The notes under the pieces: generated by a model | What the model was told of the DNA's origin: nothing | The model's database searches: none | What the model saw: the letters and a program-made list of their open reading frames with translations, nothing else | Made by a program: the position numbers and the translations under genes | In this document: positions 16,765 to 24,348 of the stretch, piece after piece | How the letters are laid out: each line of letters opens with the position of its first letter | Numbering within the stretch: position 1 is the first letter of the stretch | NCBI RefSeq assembly: GCF_000170895.1 | Contig: NZ_ABCS01000065.1 | Location: 1 to 56,888, forward strand | DNA from: Plesiocystis pacifica SIR-1 | Lineage (GTDB): Bacteria > Myxococcota_A > Polyangia > Nannocystales > Nannocystaceae | Length of the DNA: 56,888 nucleotides | Direction of reading: 5' to 3'

Positions 16765-16977
16765 TCAGCCGCGCGCGTGTCCGAGGATGACGCCGCGGCC
16801 CGGATCGAGGCTGGCCCGGCGGACCAGCACACGTTGCCCCGTCCGAATGGAGACTCCCAAGCGCCGGAACTCCTCGGAGGGACCAGCGACGAGCTGACCT
16901 TCGTTGGAGTCGAGGCGAAACAGCTGCTGGGGCAACTCAGCGACGACCGTCGCCTCGAGGGTGGCTGGAGGAGTCAT
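16765..16977 (-). CDS. infA: Divergent translation initiation factor IF-1
   Basis: A 70-residue OB-fold protein in the infA position before rpmJ. ATVVAELPQQLFRLDSNEGQ matches the IF-1 start (G-T-V-x-E-x-L-P-N-x-x-F-R-V-x-L-E-N-G), and IRTGQRVLVRRASLDPGRGV matches its end. The central H-I-S-G-K-M-R-K segment, which inserts into the A site of 16S rRNA, reads GPSEEFRR: the His, Gly and Lys residues are gone. It may be a true but fast-evolving IF-1, or a paralogue with a canonical infA elsewhere. The ATG at 16977 gives normal IF-1 length; no clear ribosome site precedes it. A structured leader lies upstream. Confidence 0.72.
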   Translation of the reverse strand: MTPPATLEATVVAELPQQLFRLDSNEGQLVAGPSEEFRRLGVSIRTGQRVLVRRASLDPGRGVILGHARG

Positions 16978-16987
16978 GGAAGCTAGG

Positions 16988-17060
16988 ACTGCAATGCAGT
17001 AAGCCCGGTCCGAGGACCGGGGGCGGTGGACAATGCCACCGGGTGTGCCGGGTGTCCACC
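16988..17060 (-). promoter_or_regulatory. Structured leader upstream of infA with competing stems
   Basis: Several inverted repeats crowd the infA leader: ACTGCA-A-TGCAGT (16988-17000), CCCGGTCC-GA-GGACCGGG (17004-17021), and GGTGGACA (17025-17032), which can pair with TGTCCACC at 17053-17060 or, through GGTGG, with CCACC at 17036-17040. The last two pairings exclude each other, the arrangement expected of an attenuator or a protein-controlled leader. This is seen by eye only; folding was not computed. Confidence 0.4.
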
Positions 17061-17182
17061 CGCTGAGCTGGCCATGCCAACCTCCCCAGTTGAGGTTTTT
17101 CACAGGTTTTTCGAGCCGTTGCGGCGCCTGGTTCGCTCCCGCTGAACAGGCTCACTGGCCAGAGAGAAAGGCTACTGAACGG

Positions 17183-17223
17183 CCGAAGGCCCCGTCTGCC
17201 CAGCCGGACAGAGGAGCCTTCGG
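17183..17223 (-). terminator. Hairpin after secY
   Basis: CCGAAGGC and GCCTTCGG enclose a partly paired interior, starting about 28 bases after the secY stop. Downstream on the minus strand comes CCGTTCAGTAGCCTTTCTCT, so the T tract is poor. It may be a partial terminator or a processing site that separates secY from infA-rpmJ. Confidence 0.5.
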
Positions 17224-17250
17224 TGCCTGGGCCTCGAGAGCCCGCGCAGC

Positions 17251-18567
17251 CTAGTTCTTGCGGCCGCGGATCCGGGGACCCTTGGGCCCCGCGAAGCCCT
17301 CGTAGCTGCGGGTGACCAGGTGGCTCTCGATCTGCTGGGCGGTGTCGAGGGCGACACCGACGACGATGAGCAGCGAGGTGCCGCCGTAGTAGAAGGGCAC
17401 GTTGAACTCGGTCTGGAGGAAGACCGGGAGCACGCAGACCGCGGAGATGTACCAGGAGCCGGCGAAGGTCAGGCGCCCGAGGATGGCCTCGATGTGCTCG
17501 GCCGTCCGCTTGCCGGGGCGCACGCCCGGGATCGACGCGTTTTGCTTCTTCAGGTTGTCCGCCAGGTCAACGGGGTTGAACTGGATCTGCGTGTAGAAGT
17601 AGCAAAAGAAGATGCACAGGGCGACGTAGACGGTCAGGTAGAGCCAGTTGCCGTAGCTGAACGCGGCCGCGAAGCGCTGCAGGTAGGGGTTGCCGGTCAT
17701 GCCCGCGATCTGCGCGGGGAACATGATGATCGAGGAGGCGAAGATGGGCGGGATGACGCCGGCGTTGTTGATGCGCAGCGGTAGATAGTTCTGACTCCCG
17801 CCGAACATCCGCTTGCCGACGACGCGCTTGGCGTAGATGACCGGGATCCGCCGCTGGCCCCGCTCCATGATGACCACGAAGGCGATCACCACGAGGACCA
17901 CGACCAAGAGCATGGCCAGGGGCAGCGGGCCGAAGTTCTCGGGGTCGTCGATGGCCTTTTGGGCCAGCTGATAGCTGGCCGTGGGCATGTCGGCGATGAT
18001 GCCGGCGAAGATGATCAGCGAGATGCCGTTGCCGATCCCGCGCTCGGTGATCTGCTCGCCCAGCCACATCAGGAAGCAGGTGCCCGCCGTCAGCGACAGC
18101 ATGGTCATCAGCTTGAAGGGCAGGCCCGTCTCGAGCACCAGGGTCTGCCCGGGCGTGTTCTGGCCCTCGAGCCAGCTGGCCATGAAGTAGCCCTGGACCA
18201 ACGCCAAGCCGACGGTGCCGTAGCGGCTGTACTGGTTGATCTTGCGCCGGCCCGTCTCGCCTTCCTTTTGAAGCTGCTCGAGCTTCGGGATGACGACGGT
18301 CATCAGCTGCATGATGATGCTGGCGCTGATGTAGGGCATGATCCCGAGGGCGAAGACCGAGAGGTTGGACAGCGCCCCGCCCGAGAACATGTTGAAGTAG
18401 CCCAGGAAGCCGCCGGTCTGCTGCGAGACCAGCTTGTCCATCACGGTCCGGTCGACGCCGGGGACGGCGACGAAGATTCCGAAGCGATAGACAGCCAGCA
18501 TCGCCAGCGTGAACAGGACGCGGCGCCGGAGCTCAGGCAGCTTGAAAATGTTGATGATGACGCCCAT
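17251..18567 (-). CDS. secY: Protein translocase subunit SecY
   Basis: A 438-residue SecY with ten membrane helices, the channel of the general secretion pathway. FGIFVAVPGVDR, the plug-region SGGALSNLSVFALGIMPYIS, ITERGIGNGISLIIFAGI and the cytosolic loop NLKKQNASIPGVRPGKRTA are characteristic. It is separated from rplO by a terminator and about 180 bp, so it likely has its own promoter; an AT-rich GTAAAT stretch near 18655 is the only hint of one. adk and map, which usually follow, are absent. Confidence 0.97.
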   Translation of the reverse strand: MGVIINIFKLPELRRRVLFTLAMLAVYRFGIFVAVPGVDRTVMDKLVSQQTGGFLGYFNMFSGGALSNLSVFALGIMPYISASIIMQLMTVVIPKLEQLQKEGETGRRKINQYSRYGTVGLALVQGYFMASWLEGQNTPGQTLVLETGLPFKLMTMLSLTAGTCFLMWLGEQITERGIGNGISLIIFAGIIADMPTASYQLAQKAIDDPENFGPLPLAMLLVVVLVVIAFVVIMERGQRRIPVIYAKRVVGKRMFGGSQNYLPLRINNAGVIPPIFASSIIMFPAQIAGMTGNPYLQRFAAAFSYGNWLYLTVYVALCIFFCYFYTQIQFNPVDLADNLKKQNASIPGVRPGKRTAEHIEAILGRLTFAGSWYISAVCVLPVFLQTEFNVPFYYGGTSLLIVVGVALDTAQQIESHLVTRSYEGFAGPKGPRIRGRKN

Positions 18568-18698
18568 GGGGCTTCCTCGATGGCGCTCAGTTTGCCGGAC
18601 CGCCGCGCCTTTCTGACAGGGGCGACGACGCGAGATGGGACTGGGCGACGCCCGTATTTACACCGTTGCGAGCGCGCATGCAGCGCTCAGTTGCACGA

Positions 18699-18729
18699 AA
18701 AGCCCCAGGCCGGTGGGCGCTGGGGCTTT
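18699..18729 (-). terminator. Terminator between rplO and secY
   Basis: AAAGCCCCAG pairs perfectly with CTGGGGCTTT around an 11-nt loop, and on the minus strand the stem ends in TTTTCG. This is a classic intrinsic terminator inside what is normally one spc operon. It lies 18 bases after the rplO stop. Confidence 0.85.
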
Positions 18730-18746
18730 CCTGGAGAGAGCTCGGC

Positions 18747-19250
18747 TCACTCGCTCGCGGCGGGAGCGTCGCCCGACTCGCCGGACTCGCCCTCTTGGGC
18801 GGGCTTGGCCGAGATCAGCTCGACGGTGCCGCCGACGGCCTCGACCTTGTTCTTGGCGCTGCCGCTGATGCGGTGGACCTTGATGGTCAGCTTCTTGGTC
18901 AGCTCACCGTCACCGAGCACCTTGATGATGGTCGCCTTCTTGGGAACCATCCCCTTGTCGTGCAGGAGCTCGGGGGTGACCTCGGTGCCCTCGGGGAGCT
19001 GGTCGAGGCGACCGACGTTCACGCCGTGGACCTCGACGCGGTAGATGTTGGTGAAGCCGCGCTTGGGAACCCGACGGTGGATCGGGTTCTGACCGCCCTC
19101 GAAGGACAGGCGGACGGTGTTGCGGGCGCGCTGGCCCTTCATGCCGCGACCGGAGGTCTTGCCGTTGCCGGAGCCCGGTCCGCGACCGACCCGCTTCTTG
19201 CGCTTGCGCGCGCCGGCGGGGGGCTTGAGGTTGTGCAGTTCGGTACCCAT
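18747..19250 (-). CDS. rplO: Large ribosomal subunit protein uL15
   Basis: A 167-residue uL15. NLKPPAGARKRKKRVGRGPG and SGNGKTSGRGMKGQRAR are the basic N-terminal signature, and FEGGQNPIHRRVPKRGF follows. The C-terminus carries an extra Glu/Ser/Ala-rich tail (QEGESGESGDAPAASE). It is the last gene before a terminator, so it ends the spc transcript here. Confidence 0.97.
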   Translation of the reverse strand: MGTELHNLKPPAGARKRKKRVGRGPGSGNGKTSGRGMKGQRARNTVRLSFEGGQNPIHRRVPKRGFTNIYRVEVHGVNVGRLDQLPEGTEVTPELLHDKGMVPKKATIIKVLGDGELTKKLTIKVHRISGSAKNKVEAVGGTVELISAKPAQEGESGESGDAPAASE

Positions 19251-19263
19251 CTGAGACTCCTGA

Positions 19264-19458
19264 CTAGCTGGCGTCGTCAGCCGGCTCGACGGCGACGAGG
19301 TGCTGGACCTTGCGGATCATCCCGCGAATCGACGGCGTGTCCTCGAGCACCACGGAGTGGTTCATGCGTCGAAGGCCGAGGCCGCGGACCGTGTCCTTTT
19401 GCTTCTTGGTCCGGTCGATCGGGCTCCGGACCAGGGTGACTTTGAGCTTGAGCGCCAT
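19264..19458 (-). CDS. rpmD: Large ribosomal subunit protein uL30
   Basis: A 64-residue uL30. KVTLVRSPIDRTKKQKDTV and GLGLRRMNHSVVLEDTPSIR fit the family, which binds 5S-proximal 23S rRNA in the large subunit. It is one base after rpsE and precedes rplO, the standard order. Confidence 0.95.
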   Translation of the reverse strand: MALKLKVTLVRSPIDRTKKQKDTVRGLGLRRMNHSVVLEDTPSIRGMIRKVQHLVAVEPADDAS

Positions 19459-19459
19459 C

Positions 19460-19960
19460 TCAGGCCTCCATCATCTGGCTCACCGTCATGCCGCGACGGC
19501 GCGCGACCTGCTCGGGGCTGCGAAGGCCCTTGAGCGCGGTCACCGTGGCGTGGATGACGTTGAGCGGGTTGTTGCTGCCGATGCACTTGGTCAGCACATC
19601 GTGGATGCCCGCGCACTCGACGACGGCACGCACGGCGCCGCCAGCGATGACCCCGGTACCGGGGGAGGCGGGGACGAGCAGGACCTCACCGGCGCCGAAG
19701 TGGCCGACGATCCGGTGGGGGATCGTCGCGCCCTGGAGCGGGACCTGGAAGAGGTTCTTGCGCGCGATGTCGTTGGCCTTGCGGATGGCCTCCGGGACCT
19801 CGCGGGCCTTGCCGTAGCCGTAGCCGACCCAGCCGTTCTCGTTGCCGACGACCACGAGGGCCGAGAAGGCAAAGCGACGGCCGCCCTTGACGACCTTGGC
19901 AACGCGGTTGATGTCGACCACGCGGTCGACGAGATCTCCGAGCGATTCGACGTCGATCAT
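19460..19960 (-). CDS. rpsE: Small ribosomal subunit protein uS5
   Basis: A 166-residue uS5. VVDINRVAKVVKGGRRFAFS, VVVGNENGWVGYGYGKA and PASPGTGVIAGGAVRAVVE are diagnostic of the double-stranded RNA-binding and fidelity domains. Mutations in its RNA-binding loop cause spectinomycin resistance in other bacteria; the loop here looks ordinary. The ATG at 19960, ten bases after the rplR stop, is chosen over a longer reading that would enter rplR. Confidence 0.96.
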   Translation of the reverse strand: MIDVESLGDLVDRVVDINRVAKVVKGGRRFAFSALVVVGNENGWVGYGYGKAREVPEAIRKANDIARKNLFQVPLQGATIPHRIVGHFGAGEVLLVPASPGTGVIAGGAVRAVVECAGIHDVLTKCIGSNNPLNVIHATVTALKGLRSPEQVARRRGMTVSQMMEA

Positions 19961-19970
19961 GGGTGCTCTC

Positions 19971-20339
19971 TCAGAACTGAAGGCCGGCCTCGCGGGCGGC
20001 GTCGGCAAGGGCGCTCACGCGCCCGTGGTAGAGGTATCCGTTGCGGTCGAACACGACCTTGGTGATGCCCTTGTCGAGGCAGGCCTTGGCCGCAGCGCGG
20101 CCCACGACCTTGGCGCGGTCGACCTTGCTCTCGCAGGCCTCGAGCTCGGTGTTGAGGTCCTTGCCCAGGTCGGAGACGGTGAGCAGCGACTTCGCCGCGT
20201 CGTCATCGATGACCTGCACGTAGATGTGCTTGTTGCTGCGGAAGACCGACATGCGCGGACGCTCGGCGGAGCCGGTGATCCGACGGCGGATGCTCTTCTT
20301 CCGGCGCAGGCGCGCTTGAATCTTGTTCTTCTTGGCCAT
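19971..20339 (-). CDS. rplR: Large ribosomal subunit protein uL18
   Basis: A 122-residue uL18, the 5S rRNA-binding protein of the central protuberance. RLRRKKSIRRRITGSAERPR, SVFRSNKHIYVQVIDDD and FDRNGYLYHGRVSALADAAR are diagnostic. A 66-bp spacer separates it from rplF, with only a small imperfect hairpin. Confidence 0.96.
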   Translation of the reverse strand: MAKKNKIQARLRRKKSIRRRITGSAERPRMSVFRSNKHIYVQVIDDDAAKSLLTVSDLGKDLNTELEACESKVDRAKVVGRAAAKACLDKGITKVVFDRNGYLYHGRVSALADAAREAGLQF

Positions 20340-20405
20340 GTGTCTCGTCTCGGATACCGCCGCCGCAGAGCCCCCAGAGGCTGGGAGCGGGTCGGCGGGT
20401 GCGAG

Positions 20406-20948
20406 TTACTTCTTGCCGCGAGCTTTACCTTCCTTACGGATGATGTGCTCGCCAGCGTAGCGGACGCCCTTGCCCTTGTAGGGCTCCGGCGGACGGTAAC
20501 GACGGATGTCGGCGGCGACCGACCCGAGCAGCGCCTTGTCGGCGGAGCTCAGGTGCAGCTTGCCCTCTTTGTCGACCTCGGCGGTCACGCCCTCGGGCAG
20601 CGGGTAGCTGATCGGGTGCGAGAAGCCCAGGGTCAGGTCGACGTTCTTGCCCTTGACGATGGCGCGGTAACCGACGCCGATGATCTCGAGGGTCTTCTTG
20701 AAGCCCACCGAGCAGCCCACGACCATGTTGTTGGTCATGGCGCGCGCCATGCCGTGCAGGGCACGGACGTTGCGCTCGTCGTTGGGACGCTTGAAGGTGA
20801 TGACCTCGTTCTCGATGCCAAAGGTGATGGGCTCGGGGACGTCGAAGCTGAGCTTCCCCTTGGGCCCCTCGACCGCGATGGTCTGGCCCTCGGTCTTGAC
20901 CTTGAGCCCCTTGGGGATCTCGATGGGTGCGTTGCCAATGCGGGACAT
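20406..20948 (-). CDS. rplF: Large ribosomal subunit protein uL6
   Basis: A 180-residue uL6 made of two similar domains, located at the base of the L7/L12 stalk. MSRIGNAPIEIPKGLKVKTE, VEGPKGKLSFDVP and the C-terminal YRPPEPYKGKGVRYAGE with IRKEGKARGKK are standard. Confidence 0.97.
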   Translation of the reverse strand: MSRIGNAPIEIPKGLKVKTEGQTIAVEGPKGKLSFDVPEPITFGIENEVITFKRPNDERNVRALHGMARAMTNNMVVGCSVGFKKTLEIIGVGYRAIVKGKNVDLTLGFSHPISYPLPEGVTAEVDKEGKLHLSSADKALLGSVAADIRRYRPPEPYKGKGVRYAGEHIIRKEGKARGKK

Positions 20949-20975
20949 TGCGAAACTCCTTGGGCTGCCGGGTGG

Positions 20976-21371
20976 CTACCAGACGCTGCAGATCAGCTCG
21001 CCACCAATGCCGGCCTTGCGAGCCGCGCGGTCGGTCATCATCCCCCGAGAGGTGCTGATGACCATGATGCCGAGGCCGTTGCGGACCTGCGGGATTTCCT
21101 TGCTACGGGCGTAGCGACGCTGGCCAGGGCGGCTCTCGCGGGAGATGCCCTCGATGGCGGGCTGATCGCCCACCCAGCGAAGCTGGAGCTCGAGCTGGCC
21201 CTGGCGGCCATCCTCGGACCACTCGAAGCCCTCGATGTAGCCCTCTTGCTGGAGGATCTCGGCGATGCGGCGCTTGGCCTTGGAGCCGGGGATGGTGACG
21301 GCACGGTGGCCTGCACGCAGACCATTCCGGATGCGGGTCAGCATGTCGGCGATGGGATCGGTCATGGACAT
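20976..21371 (-). CDS. rpsH: Small ribosomal subunit protein uS8
   Basis: A 131-residue uS8, a central-domain 16S rRNA binder. MTDPIADMLTRIRNGLRAGH opens the protein and STSRGMMTDRAARKAGIGGE followed by LICSVW closes it. The ATG at 21371 has AGGAG ten bases upstream; a second ATG two codons later is possible. It follows rplE by 14 bases, with no rpsN between, which is unusual. Confidence 0.96.
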   Translation of the reverse strand: MSMTDPIADMLTRIRNGLRAGHRAVTIPGSKAKRRIAEILQQEGYIEGFEWSEDGRQGQLELQLRWVGDQPAIEGISRESRPGQRRYARSKEIPQVRNGLGIMVISTSRGMMTDRAARKAGIGGELICSVW

Positions 21372-21385
21372 GGTGCTCGCGCTCC

Positions 21386-22024
21386 TTATTGACGGAAGGG
21401 CATCCCGAGGTGCTTGAGCAGTGCTCGCGCCTCGTCGTCGGTCTTGGCCGAGGTGTGGATGCAGACGTTCATGCCGGGGACGGCGTTCAACTTTTCGATG
21501 TCGACCTCGGGGAAGATCAAGATCTCCTTGATCCCGAGGGTGTAGTTCCCGCGCCCGTCGAAGGCCTTGCGGCTGACGCCACGGAAGTCGCGGGTACGGG
21601 GCAGGGCGACCATCAAGAGACGGTCGAGGAAGTCCCACATCGCGGTGCGACGCAGGGTGACCATGGCCCCGATCTTCATGCCCTCGCGCAGCTTGAAGCC
21701 GGCGATGGACTTCTTGGCTCGGGTCACGACGGGGCGCTGGCCGGTGATGTTGCCGAGGCACTCGAAGGACTGCTCGAGCAGCTTGGGCTGCTTGATGGCC
21801 TCGCCGAGGCCGATGTTGAGCACGACCTTCTCGACGGTCGGGATGGTGTTCGGGTTCTTGTAGCCGAACTCCTCCTTCAGCGCCGGGATCACCTTCTCAC
21901 GGTAGAGCGTGCGGGTGTGCGGCACGAAGTCGCCGCGATCGACGGGCTCGTTGCGGACTTTCGGGAACTTGAAGGCGTAGCCCGCTTCGGGCTTCTTCTT
22001 CTGGGTAGCTGCTGCCTTGGCCAT
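21386..22024 (-). CDS. rplE: Large ribosomal subunit protein uL5
   Basis: A 212-residue uL5, longer than the usual 179 because of an N-terminal extension of about 30 residues (AKAAATQKKKPEAGYAFKFP). The core shows PTVEKVVLNIGLGEAIK, RAKKSIAGFKLREGMKIG, VTLRRTAMWDFLDRL and FRGVSRKAFDGRGNYTLGI. It binds 5S rRNA and contacts P-site tRNA. The first ATG follows the rplX stop by ten bases; a later start cannot be excluded. Confidence 0.96.
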   Translation of the reverse strand: MAKAAATQKKKPEAGYAFKFPKVRNEPVDRGDFVPHTRTLYREKVIPALKEEFGYKNPNTIPTVEKVVLNIGLGEAIKQPKLLEQSFECLGNITGQRPVVTRAKKSIAGFKLREGMKIGAMVTLRRTAMWDFLDRLLMVALPRTRDFRGVSRKAFDGRGNYTLGIKEILIFPEVDIEKLNAVPGMNVCIHTSAKTDDEARALLKHLGMPFRQ

Positions 22025-22034
22025 GGTTCAAACC

Positions 22035-22352
22035 TCAGCTGTCGATCTGTTCGCCGGAGCGAACGGCCACGCGCACCTTCTGGCCACCCTCGAGGGTCTT
22101 GATCTGGACCCGGGTCGGCTCCCCGTCACGGGGATCGGCGATCATGACGTTGGAGATGTGGATCGGAGCCTCGCGCTTCTCGAGGCCGCCACGCTGGTTT
22201 TGGCGGGTGGGCTTGACGTGCTTGGTGATCACGTTGACCCCCTGCACGAGGACCCGGTTGTCGGACGGGAGCACGCGCAGCACTTCGCCGCTCTTGCCCT
22301 TGTCCTTGCCGGTGATGACGACGACGGAGTCGCCCTTGCGAATCTTCTGCAT
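22035..22352 (-). CDS. rplX: Large ribosomal subunit protein uL24
   Basis: A 105-residue uL24 with the KOW motif KGDSVVVITGKDKGKSGEVL and NVITKHVKPTRQNQRGGLEK. It is an assembly initiator of the large subunit near the tunnel exit. Its ATG overlaps the rplN stop by one base (TAATG), so the two are translationally coupled. Confidence 0.97.
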   Translation of the reverse strand: MQKIRKGDSVVVITGKDKGKSGEVLRVLPSDNRVLVQGVNVITKHVKPTRQNQRGGLEKREAPIHISNVMIADPRDGEPTRVQIKTLEGGQKVRVAVRSGEQIDS

Positions 22353-22720
22353 TACAGGACCTCCGGGGCCAGGCTGACGATCCGCAGGAAACGCTTCCAG
22401 CGAAGCTCGCGCGCGACCGGCCCGAAGATGCGCGTGCCGATGGGCTGACGATCGTTGTTGATCAGCACGGCGCTGTTGGTGTCAAAGCGGATCAGGCTGC
22501 CGTCGTGACGGCGAACGCCTTGCTTGGTCCGCACGATCACGGCCTTCATGACCTGCCCCTTCTTGATCTTGGAGTTGGGCAGGGACTCACGGACCGAGAC
22601 CACGATGACGTCACCGATGCTGGCGTAGCGACGCTTGGAGCCGCCGAGCACCTTGATGCAGCGGAGCTTGCGAGCGCCGGAGTTGTCGGCGACGTCGAGA
22701 ACCGATTCGACCTGGATCAT
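22352..22720 (-). CDS. rplN: Large ribosomal subunit protein uL14
   Basis: A 122-residue uL14 starting MIQVESVLDVADNSGARKLR, with the family-typical GDVIVVSVRESLPNSKIKKG, VIVRTKQGVRRHDGSLIRFD and NRIFGPV-like ending TRIFGPVARELR. It sits at the subunit interface. The start lies one base after the rpsQ stop. Confidence 0.97.
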   Translation of the reverse strand: MIQVESVLDVADNSGARKLRCIKVLGGSKRRYASIGDVIVVSVRESLPNSKIKKGQVMKAVIVRTKQGVRRHDGSLIRFDTNSAVLINNDRQPIGTRIFGPVARELRWKRFLRIVSLAPEVL

Positions 22721-22721
22721 G

Positions 22722-22991
22722 TCAGCCCACGCTCCTCTCGAGCACGGCCTGGAGGGCCCAGCGCTTGTCCTTCGAGCGGGGACGAGCCTCGATGATGCGG
22801 ACGGTGTCACCCGTGCGCGCCTCGTTGTTCTCGTCGTGCGCCTTGTAGCGGATGCGCTCCTGGACGTACTTCTTGTAGCGCGGGTGGCGGTAGCGGCGGA
22901 TCACCTGGACGACGATGGTCTTCTCCATCTTGTCCGAGACCACCTCGCCGCTCAGGGTCCGGCGCTGTGACTTGCTGTTGGTGTCGCTCAT
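22722..22991 (-). CDS. rpsQ: Small ribosomal subunit protein uS17
   Basis: An 89-residue uS17 with an OB fold that binds 16S rRNA. RRTLSGEVVSDKMEKTIVVQ and RYKAHDENNEARTGDTVRII are diagnostic. The ATG at 22991, four bases from the rpmC stop, gives the expected length. Confidence 0.96.
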   Translation of the reverse strand: MSDTNSKSQRRTLSGEVVSDKMEKTIVVQVIRRYRHPRYKKYVQERIRYKAHDENNEARTGDTVRIIEARPRSKDKRWALQAVLERSVG

Positions 22992-22995
22992 GCCT

Positions 22996-23199
22996 TCAGT
23001 CCTTGGCGCCCGCGCTCGCGCGCTGGGTCTGGATGGTCTTGATCCGGGCGATGTCACGCCGGATGCGCCGGAAGTCGGCCGTGTTCACGGCCTTGCTGGT
23101 GGCCTTGCCGATGCGGAGTCGGACCAGCTGATCGCGCAGCGAGGTCTCGAGCTCGACCAGCTCGGCGTCGTCTTTGTCACGGAGTTCGGAGGGCTTCAT
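22996..23199 (-). CDS. rpmC: Large ribosomal subunit protein uL29
   Basis: A 67-residue uL29, a two-helix protein at the tunnel exit near the docking site for trigger factor and SRP. MKPSELRDKDDAELVELETS and FRRIRRDIARIKTIQTQR fit the family. Flanked by rplP and rpsQ as usual. Confidence 0.96.
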   Translation of the reverse strand: MKPSELRDKDDAELVELETSLRDQLVRLRIGKATSKAVNTADFRRIRRDIARIKTIQTQRASAGAKD

Positions 23200-23213
23200 C
23201 GTTCGATACCTCC

Positions 23214-23630
23214 TCAGACCACGCGCTCGCGCTTGACGAAGCGGGTCTTGATCGGGAGCTTGTGGTGGGCGAGCAGGAAGGCCTTGCGGGCGAGCTCCTC
23301 GTCGATGCCCTCGATCTCGTAGAGCATCCGGCCAGGGCGGACGACGGCGACCCAGTACTCGGGGCCGCTCTTACCCTTACCCATGCGGGTCTCGGCGGGC
23401 TTCTTGGAGATGGGCTTGTCCGGGAACACCCGGATGTAGAGCTTGCCGCCGCGCTTGACTCGGCGGTTGATGGCGATACGAGCGGCCTCGATCTGGCGCG
23501 AGGTCAGCCAGCCGCACTCGAGGGCTTGAAGGCCGAAGTCGCCGTAGGAGACCTCGGTACCGCCCTTGGCGGTGCCCCTCATGCGACCCTTGTGGATCTT
23601 CCGATACTTGACGCGATTGGGCGAAAGCAT
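23214..23630 (-). CDS. rplP: Large ribosomal subunit protein uL16
   Basis: A 138-residue uL16, which organises the A-site region of the large subunit. MLSPNRVKYRKIHKGRMRGT, AGEC-like ALECGWLTSRQIEAARIAIN, FPDKPISKKPAETRMGKGKS and PGRMLYEIEGI are diagnostic. Confidence 0.97.
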   Translation of the reverse strand: MLSPNRVKYRKIHKGRMRGTAKGGTEVSYGDFGLQALECGWLTSRQIEAARIAINRRVKRGGKLYIRVFPDKPISKKPAETRMGKGKSGPEYWVAVVRPGRMLYEIEGIDEELARKAFLLAHHKLPIKTRFVKRERVV

Positions 23631-23645
23631 GGTCGATGGTCCTTT

Positions 23646-24323
23646 CTAGCTGCGCTTGTTCGCAGGGCGGGGGAAGCGGGGATCGACGCCGCTCATCGAG
23701 CCGTAGACCTCGCCCTTGAAGATCCAGCACTTGATGCCGATGCGACCGGCGGGGGTGCGGGCCTCGTGGAAGCCGTAGTCGATGTCGGCGCGGAGGGTGT
23801 GCAGGGGCACGCGGCCCTGCAGGTACCACTCGCGGCGACCCATCTCAGCGCCGCCGAGGCGGCCGGCCGCGTTGACGCGGATGCCCTTGGCCCCGAACTT
23901 CATCGCGGTCTGCACGGCGCGCTTGAGGGCGCGGCGGAAGGCGATGCGGCGCTCGAGCTGCTGGCCGATGTTCTCGGCGACGAGCTGGGCGTTGACCTCG
24001 GCCTTGCGGACCTCCTGGATGTTCAGGAAGACCTTGGAGTCGGTCATCTTCTGGACCTCGCGGCGGATCTTCTCGACCTCGGCGCCGCGCTTTCCGATGA
24101 TGATGCCCGGGCGCGCGGAGAAGATGTTGATCTTCACCTTGTTGGCGGCGCGCTCGATGGTGATCTCGGAGATGCTGGCGGAGATCAGCTTGCGCTTGAG
24201 GAAGCCGCGCAGCTGCAGGTCCTCGTGGAGCCACTGCTTGTAGCGGCCCTCTTCGAACCAGCGCGAGTTCCAGGTCTTGACGATGCCGAGGCGGAAGCCG
24301 ATGGGATGAGTCTTTTGGCCCAT
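23646..24323 (-). CDS. rpsC: Small ribosomal subunit protein uS3
   Basis: A 225-residue uS3 with the KH domain motif RPGIIIGKRGAEVEKIRREV and the C-terminal GRLGGAEMGRREWYLQGRVP, TLRADIDYGFHEARTPAGRI and GIKCWIFKGEVYG. It forms the mRNA entry channel with uS4 and uS5. The start MGQKTHPIGFRLGI is typical. Confidence 0.97.
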   Translation of the reverse strand: MGQKTHPIGFRLGIVKTWNSRWFEEGRYKQWLHEDLQLRGFLKRKLISASISEITIERAANKVKINIFSARPGIIIGKRGAEVEKIRREVQKMTDSKVFLNIQEVRKAEVNAQLVAENIGQQLERRIAFRRALKRAVQTAMKFGAKGIRVNAAGRLGGAEMGRREWYLQGRVPLHTLRADIDYGFHEARTPAGRIGIKCWIFKGEVYGSMSGVDPRFPRPANKRS

Positions 24324-24348
24324 ATTCCTGTCCGTTCTTGAGGAGGGC

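Noticed and set aside
16978..17103. N-terminal extension of the infA-like frame to 17103
   Set aside because: The extra 42 residues fall on the structured leader and show no conservation; the ATG at 16977 gives the normal IF-1 length.
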